Assembly: GCA_021823905.1 (NCBI GenBank)
Contig: JAKALX010000065.1
Span: forward strand, 1-12,505
DNA from: Chloroflexota bacterium
GTDB lineage: Bacteria; Chloroflexota; Dehalococcoidia; Tepidiformales; Tepidiformaceae
Length of the DNA: 12,505 nt
Direction of reading: 5' to 3'
The translations under genes and the position numbers were made by a program. Positions 5,919 through 12,505 of this stretch are shown here, piece after piece (the first letter of the stretch is position 1; every line of letters starts with the position of its first letter). Below the pieces are notes generated by a model that was given only the letters and a program-made list of their open reading frames with translations, had not been told where the DNA came from and did not search any database.

Positions 5919-8306
5919 ATGGATGAAGGACTCGCGCCGGGCTGGCCCGGTATTGAACCGCGGTGGACGAGCAGCGCGAAGTCGGCTGTCGGGACGTCGG
6001 CGAGCGCGGCGAGCCGTGTCTGGTTCACGCTCTCTCACGGCATCGTCAACGAGGTCTACTACCCAACGGTCGACGCCGCAAACACGAGAGACTTTGGCCT
6101 CCTGGTAGCTGGTGAATCCTCGTACTTCTCCGAGGAGAAACGCGACTGCGAAAGCGTTGTCGAGATCCTGGCCCCAGGCGTGCCCGGGTTCCGGCTGCGC
6201 AATACCGCCCGCGACGGGCACTACGTGATCGAGAAGACAGTGATCACACACCCCCATGTCAGCGTGTTGCTCCAGCGCGTCCGCTTCTTGCCCGGGACCA
6301 GCGGCTTGCGCCTTTACGCGTTGCTCGGACCGCATGTTAGGAACCAGGGGCGCGGCAACGACGGCTGGGTCGGCGACTACAAGGGCGTGCCAATGCTCTT
6401 CGCGCGCCGTGGCTCAGTCACCCTGGCGCTCGCCTGCTCCGCTCCGTTACGGGCGCGGAGCGTTGGCTACGTCGGAGCGTCGGACGGCTGGCGGGACATC
6501 GCCGCGCATGGAGAAATGGCGTGGTCGTATGACAGGGCCCCCAACGGGAACATCGCCCTGACAGCGGAGATCGACGTCGGTTCGAGCGCCGACGACTTCG
6601 TGATGGCGCTGGGCTTTGGGGGCACTCCGTCCGAGGCGGGACAGGCGGCGCGGCTGGCCATCGAGCAGCCCTTCGAGCATCTCATGGAGCACTTCGTTGC
6701 CGAATGGCACGCCGCCGGGACAGACAGTCATCGCGCACGAGATATTGCCGCTCCCGACGCTCCGCTGGTCCCGATCAGCCTGGCGGTGCTTCGCACACAC
6801 GAGTCGAAGGCCTTACCCGGAGGGTTCGTCGCGAGCCTCTCGATCCCCTGGGGAAACAGCCACGGAGATGACGACCTTGGGGGCTATCACCTGGTATGGC
6901 CGCGTGACCTCGTCGAAATTGCCGGCGGCTTGCTCGCTGGCGGGGACAGCGCGGCAGCTCGCCGAGCCTTTCAATATCTCGTGGTCACGCAAGGAGTGGA
7001 CGGCGACTGGCCACAAAACATGTGGCTGGATGGCGCGCCGTACTGGGGCGGCACGCAGATGGACGAGATCGCCTTTCCGATTCTCCTCGCTGAGCAGCTG
7101 CGCCAGGCCGGCGTGCTGGGCAGCATCGATCCATGGCCGACCGTACGCAAGGCAGCCTCCTTTATCGTCCGCAATGGCCCCGTCACCCAGGAAGATCGCT
7201 GGGAAGAAGATCCCGGCTATTCGCCGTTCACGCTGGCCGTTGAGGTTGCAGCGCTGGTGGTGGCATCCGACTTCGCTGATCGCGCGGGGGCTCACGAAGA
7301 GGCCGCGTACCTCCGCGAAACCGCCGATGCGTGGAATGCGAACATCGAACGATGGACGTACGCATCAGGGGGCGAGTTTGCGCAGTCGCTGGCAATCGAC
7401 GGCTATTACGTGCGCATCGCGCCGGAAGCCACGGACGGTGGGTTGCCGATGGCACGACGCCTGGTCCGACTGAAGAACCGCGATTCCGCCTTCGCCGACG
7501 AGGCAGCAGGGACCATCGTCAGCCCGGACGCGCTCGCCCTCGTCCGCTTCGGCCTGCGGCGCGCGGACGACCCCCACATCCTGTCAACGATCGCGGCGAT
7601 CGATGCCGTCCTGAAGACCGAGACCGCCACTGGCCCCGTGTGGCACCGCTACGTCGATGACGGGTATGGCGAGCATGAAGATGGACGCCCGTTTGATGGG
7701 ACCGGACTCGGAAGAGGGTGGCCGCTGCTCGCCGGCGAGCGGGGGCACTACGAGCTGGCCGCGGGCAACCGCGCGGCGGCCGAGGCGCTTCTGAAGACGA
7801 TGGCCCGGCAGACCAGTGAAGGCGGCCTCATCCCGGAACAGGTCTGGGACGCCGCGGACATTCCGGAGCTCGAGCTCTTCAACGGAAAGCCCGCGGGCTC
7901 AGCCATGCCGCTGGCCTGGGCGCACGCTGAGTACCTGAAGCTGGCCCGATCGCTCGAAGCTGGATTCGTGGTCGACACTCCCCCACAGGCTATCCAGCGC
8001 TACGTCGTTGACCAGGTCACGTCAAACCTCAGCTCCTGGCGTTTCAACAACAAGTGCCGGTCAATTCCGGCCGGTTCGCTGCTCCGCGTGGAGACGCTCG
8101 CTCCCGCAGAAGTCGTGTGGACCGCAGACGAGTGGGCGACGGTCAATACGCTGGAGACAGTGAGTCCTGGCCTCGGCGTGCACGTGGCGGATCTCCCGAC
8201 CATGGCGCTGCCTCCCGGCGCGACGGTTGAGTTCACGTTCCGCTGGCGCGAGCCCAACACCTGGGAGGGCAGGAACTTTCGCGTGGCGATCACGAACACC
8301 GGTTGA
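5919..8306 (+). CDS. GH15 glucoamylase/glucodextranase-like enzyme
   Basis: This is a 795-residue exo-acting alpha-glucosidase of GH15 that would release glucose from the non-reducing ends of alpha-glucans. The N-terminal beta-sandwich (about 10-270) matches the glucodextranase N domain, with VWFTLSHGIVNEVYYPTVD at 34-52 and DFGLLV. The (alpha/alpha)6 catalytic domain (about 280-685) has YHLVWPRDL (323-331), GDWPQNMWLDG, the first catalytic Glu in RWEEDPGYSP (E429 or E430) and the second in GGLIPEQVWD (E640). A C-terminal beta domain (about 690-795) resembles glucodextranase domain C. No signal peptide is visible, so it is predicted to act inside the cell, unlike secreted glucodextranases. 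That points to storage glycogen, trehalose-linked glucans or imported oligosaccharides; dextran versus starch-type specificity cannot be told from the sequence. It follows pgl by 119 bases and may share its transcript. Confidence 0.93.
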   Translation: MDEGLAPGWPGIEPRWTSSAKSAVGTSASAASRVWFTLSHGIVNEVYYPTVDAANTRDFGLLVAGESSYFSEEKRDCESVVEILAPGVPGFRLRNTARDGHYVIEKTVITHPHVSVLLQRVRFLPGTSGLRLYALLGPHVRNQGRGNDGWVGDYKGVPMLFARRGSVTLALACSAPLRARSVGYVGASDGWRDIAAHGEMAWSYDRAPNGNIALTAEIDVGSSADDFVMALGFGGTPSEAGQAARLAIEQPFEHLMEHFVAEWHAAGTDSHRARDIAAPDAPLVPISLAVLRTHESKALPGGFVASLSIPWGNSHGDDDLGGYHLVWPRDLVEIAGGLLAGGDSAAARRAFQYLVVTQGVDGDWPQNMWLDGAPYWGGTQMDEIAFPILLAEQLRQAGVLGSIDPWPTVRKAASFIVRNGPVTQEDRWEEDPGYSPFTLAVEVAALVVASDFADRAGAHEEAAYLRETADAWNANIERWTYASGGEFAQSLAIDGYYVRIAPEATDGGLPMARRLVRLKNRDSAFADEAAGTIVSPDALALVRFGLRRADDPHILSTIAAIDAVLKTETATGPVWHRYVDDGYGEHEDGRPFDGTGLGRGWPLLAGERGHYELAAGNRAAAEALLKTMARQTSEGGLIPEQVWDAADIPELELFNGKPAGSAMPLAWAHAEYLKLARSLEAGFVVDTPPQAIQRYVVDQVTSNLSSWRFNNKCRSIPAGSLLRVETLAPAEVVWTADEWATVNTLETVSPGLGVHVADLPTMALPPGATVEFTFRWREPNTWEGRNFRVAITNTG

Positions 8307-8731
8307 GCGCTGTTGGCTGCTTGGTTTCGCGAGCGACGGGCCAAGTGCGTGTCACCCGTTGAGGTTGGCGCGGGTAATCCGCTGACGGCGCTCGAGCGGC
8401 GCTTCACGACGGCGGCGGCGGTGACCGGCGACAGCTCGGCGCCGGCGCCACGGGCGTTCCACGATTCGGGGTCCGGCCCACCTTCCGTGGTCGCTCTTCT
8501 CTGTTAGTTAGGGACAGACGGCCGGGCGTAATTTGGACTTTGGACAATCGGCTCGGTCCCGATGACCGAGCCGAGGCCGGGGTCCATAGCCAGATGGACC
8601 CAGTTGCCCTTCGGAGGCAATCCAAACCGAACTAGCCTTCTCGTAGCACTTTTCCGCCGTCGTGAGGCTGCCATCGCCGTAGGCGTGTGTAACGGTTGTC
8701 GATCCATTCAGAGTCGCGCAGGAGGTATTCC
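8307..8731. other. Intergenic region without a recognisable gene
   Basis: This 425-base stretch lies between the GH15 stop and the small membrane gene. Short open frames occur on both strands, but none has a good start plus a recognisable product. It holds perfect palindromes at 8389-8398 (CGCTCGAGCG) and 8438-8449 (GGCGCCGGCGCC), either of which may help end the GH15 transcript. A TTAGGGACAGACGG string lies at 8508-8521, and a cluster of hairpins at 8539-8626 is listed separately. The promoter of the cytochrome operon should lie in the last 200 bases, but I could not fix it. Confidence 0.5.
8539..8626 (+). ncRNA. Candidate structured RNA or palindromic element (four-way junction)
   Basis: Three adjacent inverted repeats are enclosed by a fourth. 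P1 pairs TTTGGA (8539-8544) with TCCAAA (8621-8626). P2 is an 11-bp perfect stem (8548-8558 with 8564-8574) with loop CCGAT. P3 is an 8-bp perfect stem (8580-8587 with 8594-8601) with a 6-base loop. P4 is a 5-bp stem (8604-8608 with 8616-8620) with loop CTTCGGA. The TTTGGAC of P1 is preceded by an identical copy at 8532-8538, which could compete for the same partner. It ends 105 bases before the first gene of the cytochrome operon, so a leader RNA is plausible. It matches no riboswitch or tRNA that I know. Strand is assumed from the downstream operon, and a DNA palindrome cluster is the main alternative. Confidence 0.4.
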
Positions 8732-8887
8732 ATGGACTCGCCTGCTCCGTACTTCCACTGGGGATTCATCCTCTTCTCTGTGCCGAACCTCGTGGTGACC
8801 GGCCTCATGCTCGCGTTCTTTGGTGTCGCGCTGATCGCTCCCTTTCCCACGCGGCACGGAACGAAGTCCAAGAAGCAGAACCAGTGA
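8732..8887 (+). CDS. 51-residue single-helix membrane protein of the cytochrome b operon
   Basis: This short gene starts at ATG 8732, with a strong GGAGG (8721-8725) 6 bases upstream; an in-frame ATG at 8696 has no such site. The product begins MDSPAPYFHWGF, spans one membrane helix (about 11-36, rich in L, V, F, G) and ends in a basic tail (RHGTKSKKQNQ). By the positive-inside rule, the C-terminus faces the cytoplasm. The stop overlaps the GTG start of the cytochrome b gene by four bases (GTGA), which indicates coupled translation and probably assembly into the same complex. Small one-helix subunits are known in bc1 and b6f complexes, but I see no specific similarity to any named one. Confidence 0.75.
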   Translation: MDSPAPYFHWGFILFSVPNLVVTGLMLAFFGVALIAPFPTRHGTKSKKQNQ

Positions 8888-9555
8888 GCAGGGCGCAACC
8901 GGAAGAGCCGACCGGTGGCGGATGGACAGGGACGATTCGAAATCAGATCGCGGGCCGACTACCGCTCGAAGAGTTGTTGCCGACGCGCCAGCCGGACTAT
9001 GTCCGCTCCTGGGTATACCTGTTCGGCGCGATCACGATCGCCGCGCTCATCTGGGTCATGGCGAGCGGGGTGGTATTGGCGTTCTTCGGCCCGCAGTGGT
9101 GGCACCGCTCCTCGATCGGGAGGTTCTTCAACAGCCTGCACTTCTGGGGGGTCCAGGTCTTCTTCGTCTTCCTGGTACTGCACCTCTGGACGCAGTTCTG
9201 GGCCGCGGGCTGGCGTGACGGCCGCGGGCCAACGTGGGTCATCGGGGTGGTGGCGTTCCTGACCAGCATCGTCGCAGCATTCACGGGCTACGTCTCGCAG
9301 CAGAACTTCGACGCCCAGTGGATCGCCGTCAACGCAAAGGATGCGATAAATGCCACCGGGCTGGGAGCGATCTTCAACCCGCTCAACTTCGGTCAGGCAT
9401 ACGGGATACACATCATGCTCTTGCCCGTGGTGGTCGTCCTTCTGGTTGCCATCCACATCGCCCTTGTGCGCATGAAGGGGGTCGTCCGGCCCATCGGTGC
9501 GCCCGCGCCAGGCGTCTCAGGCGCCGCCACCGACGACACAGAGGCATCGGCGTGA
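8884..9555 (+). CDS. Cytochrome b (b6-type, N-terminal four-helix di-heme domain)
   Basis: This 223-residue protein is the di-heme core of a quinol-oxidising bc/b6f-type complex. Heme ligands are clear: H86 and H100 in helix B (LHFWG ... VLHLW, 13 residues between) and H176 and H191 in helix D (GIHIM ... AIHIA, 14 residues between). The 14-residue spacing is the b6-type pattern. Helices lie at about 42-69, 85-107, 117-136 and 172-196. The C-terminal half of a full-length cytochrome b is absent, as in split b6/subunit IV systems. The amphipathic N-terminus (about 13-35) precedes helix A. GTG 8884 overlaps the preceding stop, and the stop overlaps the next gene's GTG. No Rieske or cytochrome c gene is visible, so the electron acceptor is unknown. 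Confidence 0.92.
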   Translation: MSRAQPEEPTGGGWTGTIRNQIAGRLPLEELLPTRQPDYVRSWVYLFGAITIAALIWVMASGVVLAFFGPQWWHRSSIGRFFNSLHFWGVQVFFVFLVLHLWTQFWAAGWRDGRGPTWVIGVVAFLTSIVAAFTGYVSQQNFDAQWIAVNAKDAINATGLGAIFNPLNFGQAYGIHIMLLPVVVVLLVAIHIALVRMKGVVRPIGAPAPGVSGAATDDTEASA

Positions 9556-10559
9556 GCACCATGGACAAGGCTACGTACTACCGCGACATCCGAATGGTCC
9601 CATTCGACCTGGTCAAGGAGCTCGTCCTGGCGTCCGCCGGGGTGCTGATCGTTGTCGTCGTCCTGGCCGCGGTACTCTCGTCGCCGGACGTTCCCCCGGT
9701 CACGATCGCCCGCTGGGCGACGGCGGACCCGGTTGATTTCGTGACCACCGCCGCCAGCGAACTCGCAGGATCGAGCACGAGCGCAGACTACGGTCCGCCG
9801 TACAACAACAACGAGGGCTCGGTCCAAACGCTCTGGTTCCTGAAGCCTCAATCTTGGGCCGGCGTACACACCGCAGTCGATCCGTCCAACCAGTTCGTCG
9901 TTGAACCACTGCAACAGGCCGCGGTCGGAAACGCCGCCCTCACGGCGGCTCTTTCGACATTCCAGAGCGCAAGCAGTGACCAGCAGACATCCTGGCTGGA
10001 TGCCTACAGCAAGGCGCTGGCTGACGCGAAGGTGGACAACGGGCAGGTCACGGTGGCAGTTGGTGACTACGGTCCCGTTCCCGTCCTGATGAACAATCTG
10101 CTTGGGCTCGCGCGGAGCGGCGGACTGGATGGGTTGCTTTTGGCCAGCGACCGGTTCTTCGCCACGGACTACACGCGGTCACTCCTCTTCATGGGTGACG
10201 GCGGCTACCTCGAGGGGCTAGCGAAAGAGCAGAAGCTCACCGGAAACCAGTGGGGCATGATGCACGAGACCGGCCGCTACCCCGGCCAGGCGTGGCTCTG
10301 GCTTTACACCCTTGGCTATCAGATACCCCCATTTAACCAGGGCCATGGCTTCCTCGGTATCAACTCTGGAAACGCGGATCTGGCGATCACGGTGATGATG
10401 ACGCTCCTCACACTGATCCTTGTGCTCCTCCCGTTCATCCCTGGCCTTCGCGACATCCCGCGCTGGATCCCCATCCACCGTCTCATCTGGCGACGCTACT
10501 ACTCTGATTTGAAGGATGGCCAACGTGCTGCGACCGCTAAGCCACATGACTCGGTTTGA
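9552..10559 (+). CDS. Cytochrome b partner: Cys-free protein with two end helices and a large outer domain
   Basis: I do not recognise this 335-residue protein as a named family. The start is GTG 9552, overlapping the cytochrome b stop (GTGA); ATG 9561 is an alternative. A basic N-terminus leads into a membrane helix at about 24-42. A loop of about 230 residues follows, then a second helix (about 274-298) and a basic tail beginning LRDIPRWIPIHRLIWRRYY. Both ends should therefore be cytoplasmic and the large domain external. The tail resembles the C-terminal ends of cytochrome b or subunit IV proteins. The protein has no Cys, hence no CxxCH heme or Fe-S site. A degenerate subunit IV with an enlarged outer loop is one guess; an assembly or docking subunit is another. 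Its place in the operon ties it to the cytochrome. Confidence 0.8.
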   Translation: MSTMDKATYYRDIRMVPFDLVKELVLASAGVLIVVVVLAAVLSSPDVPPVTIARWATADPVDFVTTAASELAGSSTSADYGPPYNNNEGSVQTLWFLKPQSWAGVHTAVDPSNQFVVEPLQQAAVGNAALTAALSTFQSASSDQQTSWLDAYSKALADAKVDNGQVTVAVGDYGPVPVLMNNLLGLARSGGLDGLLLASDRFFATDYTRSLLFMGDGGYLEGLAKEQKLTGNQWGMMHETGRYPGQAWLWLYTLGYQIPPFNQGHGFLGINSGNADLAITVMMTLLTLILVLLPFIPGLRDIPRWIPIHRLIWRRYYSDLKDGQRAATAKPHDSV

Positions 10560-10880
10560 CGCCAACGCGGTATCGGACGGTGCGGTGTTGCACTCCGCTG
10601 CGAGAGGTGACACTCCAACACAGGGGTCCGGCCCGGCCGGCCGGCCCATGCAAGGGAAGGGGCTCGCCGCGGCCGACGCCTGGTTCGAAGTATCCCTGAT
10701 CGGCACACAGGGGCGACATCTGTTCGGTGCTCAAGGCCGTGAGATGCGGTTCCGAACTTGTCCATCATTGCAACCCTCCGAACGTGTCGCAGATCTACCC
10801 CAGCACGGTCAGCTTGTCACAATTCCAGTGGAGACTGGCGCCGCTCTCAAGAGGGCCGGTTTGTCACGTCGAGGGTGCTC
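10560..10880. other. Intergenic region without a recognisable gene
   Basis: This 321-base gap separates the cytochrome operon from the kinase-isomerase gene. Open frames here lack good start signals and recognisable products. A GC-rich palindromic run of GGCC units lies at about 10626-10646, and GTGTTG (about 10583) can pair with CAACAC about 25 bases on, but neither is a convincing terminator. The ribosome site GAGGG (10871-10875) serves the next gene. A promoter for that gene is expected but was not identified. Confidence 0.45.
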
Positions 10881-12505
10881 ATGAACGTTCTCGTGATCGA
10901 TGTGGGCGGATCGCACATCAAGATCCTGGCCACGGGCGAGAAGACCGCCCGGAGGATCACCTCGGGGCCGACGATGACGGTCGACCAGATGATCTCTGGC
11001 GTCTTGAAGTTGGCCCGCGGCTGGAACTACGAAGTCGTGTCGATCGGTTACCCGGGTGTCGTTCTCCATGGCCGGCCGGTTGCTGAACCGCGCAATCTCG
11101 CGCCAGGTTGGATCGGTTTCGACTTCGAAGCCGCGTTCAAGCTCCCAGTGAAACTGACAAACGACGCCGCCATGCAAGCGCTGGGGAGCTACAACGGCGG
11201 CAAGATGCTCTTCCTTGGGCTCGGGACCGGCCTCGGGTCGGCGATGATCGTCGACGGGGCGGTCGAATCGATGGAATTGGGCCATCTTCCGTACAAAAAG
11301 GCGACCTACGAGGACTACGTGGGCGAACGGGGGTTGGAGCGCTGGGGAAAGAAGGAATGGCGCCGCCGCGTCAACGACGTCGTGGACCGCCTGGTGGCAG
11401 CACTCGAACCCAGCGATGTCGTCATCGGGGGCGGCAATGCCGCCAAGCTCAAGGAAATGCCCCCCGGTAGCCGGGCGGGCGACAACGCGAATGCATTCCG
11501 AGGTGGATTTCGTCTGTGGGAAGAAGACGGGAATGGGAACGCTTCGGCTCCCGCGGCCGTGCCGGCGGCAAATGGGGAACGAGCGATCCCCGCGACGCTG
11601 GCTGAGACGGCTCCGGGCGCCTCGCCGCTGGTGAGTCTCCCCGCCTGGGGGGCTCTCGGCGCCCACTATGCGACGGCCCGGGGTCTTCGTTTACGCACAC
11701 TGTTCGCGGACGAAGCGAAGCGCGGAGAACGTTTCACCACCGAAGCGGCTGGCATCTACCTCGACTACTCGAAGAACCGCGTCACCGAGGAGTCGCTTGC
11801 GCTCCTTTTGCAGCTGGCAGATGAATGCGGCCTCAGGTCCCGGATCGACGCGATGTTCAGGGGTGAGGCGATCAACGTCACGGAAAAGCGGGCCGTCCTC
11901 CACGTGGCTCTCCGCGCGCCCGAGGGACAGTCAATCGTCCTCGACGGGGAAGACGTGGCGCCCCGCGTTCGGGCCGTGCGTGAACGAATGGCGGCCTTCG
12001 CCGAGCGGGTGCGCAGCGGAGAGTGGACGGGCCACACGGGCAAGCCAATCCGCAACGTAATCAACATCGGCATCGGCGGGTCAGACCTGGGCCCGCGGAT
12101 GGCCTACACGGCCTTGCGGGACTACAGCGACCGGTCACGGATATTCCGGTTCGTGTCGAACGTGGACGCGACCCAGTTGTGGGAAGCAACGCACGACCTC
12201 GACCCCGAGGAGACATTGTTCATCTTCTGTTCGAAGACGTTCACAACGCTCGAGACGCTGACGAACGCGGAATCCGCGCGGGCCTGGCTGACCGATGCGT
12301 TGGGCGACCGGTCCGCGGTTGAGCATCACTTTGTCGCGGTTTCGAGCAACGCCGCCGAGGTGGCGAAGTTCGGCATCGCGCCAGACAACATGTTCGAGAT
12401 GTGGGACTGGGTCGGGGGCCGGTACTCGATGGACTCCGCGATCGGGCTTTCGCTCATGATCGCGATCGGGCCGGAGCGTTTCGAAGAGATGCTGCGGGGG
12501 TTCCG
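10881..12505 (+). CDS. ppgK-pgi: Fusion of ROK (polyphosphate-type) glucokinase and glucose-6-phosphate isomerase, 3' end missing
   Basis: One uninterrupted frame from ATG 10881 (GAGGG 5 bases upstream) runs to the right edge, 541 residues so far. Residues 1-213 are a compact ROK-fold glucokinase: VLVIDVGGSHIKILATG at the start, GYPGVVLHG, TNDAAMQALG with the expected catalytic Asp, GLGTGLGSAM, ELGHLP, VIGGGNAAKL (181-190) and RAGDNANAFRGGFRLW. It lacks the ROK zinc-site cysteines, as polyphosphate glucokinases do, so polyphosphate or ATP may be the donor. Residues 214-252 are an Ala/Pro/Gly-rich linker. From about 253 onward it is the long E. coli-type phosphoglucose isomerase: DYSKNRVTEESLALL, INIGIGGSDLGP (394-405), FVSNVD, SKTFTT and GGRYS. 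About 250 isomerase residues should lie beyond the window. The fused product would catalyse glucose to glucose-6-P to fructose-6-P. Confidence 0.92.
   Translation, partial: MNVLVIDVGGSHIKILATGEKTARRITSGPTMTVDQMISGVLKLARGWNYEVVSIGYPGVVLHGRPVAEPRNLAPGWIGFDFEAAFKLPVKLTNDAAMQALGSYNGGKMLFLGLGTGLGSAMIVDGAVESMELGHLPYKKATYEDYVGERGLERWGKKEWRRRVNDVVDRLVAALEPSDVVIGGGNAAKLKEMPPGSRAGDNANAFRGGFRLWEEDGNGNASAPAAVPAANGERAIPATLAETAPGASPLVSLPAWGALGAHYATARGLRLRTLFADEAKRGERFTTEAAGIYLDYSKNRVTEESLALLLQLADECGLRSRIDAMFRGEAINVTEKRAVLHVALRAPEGQSIVLDGEDVAPRVRAVRERMAAFAERVRSGEWTGHTGKPIRNVINIGIGGSDLGPRMAYTALRDYSDRSRIFRFVSNVDATQLWEATHDLDPEETLFIFCSKTFTTLETLTNAESARAWLTDALGDRSAVEHHFVAVSSNAAEVAKFGIAPDNMFEMWDWVGGRYSMDSAIGLSLMIAIGPERFEEMLRGF

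Noticed and set aside
8539..8626. tRNA with a long variable arm
   Set aside because: The size and the four stems tempt, but neither strand has the GTTCRA T-loop, a D-loop GG, a 7-bp acceptor stem or a 7-base anticodon loop.
8504..8707. Minus-strand frame of 67 codons over the hairpin cluster
   Set aside because: No ribosome site or recognised family, and the inverted repeats explain the sequence better than coding does. A decayed transposase tail cannot be fully excluded.
9234..9551. Extension of the cytochrome partner frame upstream to 9234
   Set aside because: This part overlaps the cytochrome b coding sequence and reads as Arg/Gly-rich shadow. GTG 9552 overlaps the cytochrome b stop in the same GTGA manner as the preceding gene pair.
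9552..10559. Cytochrome c or Rieske function for the cytochrome b partner
   Set aside because: The protein contains no cysteine, so neither CxxCH heme attachment nor a Rieske 2Fe-2S site is possible.
1..12505. CRISPR array, prophage, toxin-antitoxin or defence system
   Set aside because: No regularly spaced direct repeats, integrase, phage structural gene, nuclease or toxin-antitoxin pair was seen on either strand.

Overview
This is a gene-dense, GC-rich bacterial fragment. Genes carry Shine-Dalgarno sites, some start at GTG or TTG, and short overlaps link genes within operons. No rRNA, tRNA, CRISPR array or intact transposase is visible. Intracellular GH15 enzymes, a polyphosphate-glucokinase-like ROK kinase and a split cytochrome b suggest an uncultured actinobacterial or Chloroflexota-like soil lineage. 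This is inference; the sequence alone does not fix the phylum.

Layout: (1) 1-1302, minus strand: N-terminal 434 residues of a copper-type P1B ATPase, cut by the left edge. (2) 1303-1596: divergent control region rich in inverted repeats. (3) 1597-2293, plus: a 77-residue DUF2171/PRC-barrel-like protein, then ribose-5-phosphate isomerase B. (4) 2408-4890, minus: a HAD hydrolase overlapping a 599-residue GH15 enzyme. (5) 5140-8306, plus: 6-phosphogluconolactonase, then a 795-residue glucodextranase/glucoamylase-like GH15 enzyme. (6) 8307-8731: non-coding, with a candidate four-way-junction RNA or palindromic element. (7) 8732-10559, plus: a three-gene membrane operon with 4-base overlaps: a 51-residue single-helix protein, a b6-type di-heme cytochrome b, and a Cys-free two-helix protein with a large outer domain. 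(8) 10881-12505, plus: a ROK glucokinase fused in frame to glucose-6-phosphate isomerase, cut by the right edge.

Most genes fit one theme. Cytoplasmic GH15 enzymes would release glucose from alpha-glucans or trehalose. The fused kinase-isomerase would convert it to glucose-6-P and fructose-6-P. Pgl and RpiB serve the pentose phosphate pathway. The cytochrome operon interrupts this block and could take electrons from quinol. The copper ATPase would supply or detoxify copper.

The most unusual items are the kinase-isomerase fusion, the cytochrome b operon with its unrecognised Cys-free partner, and the structured element just upstream of that operon.
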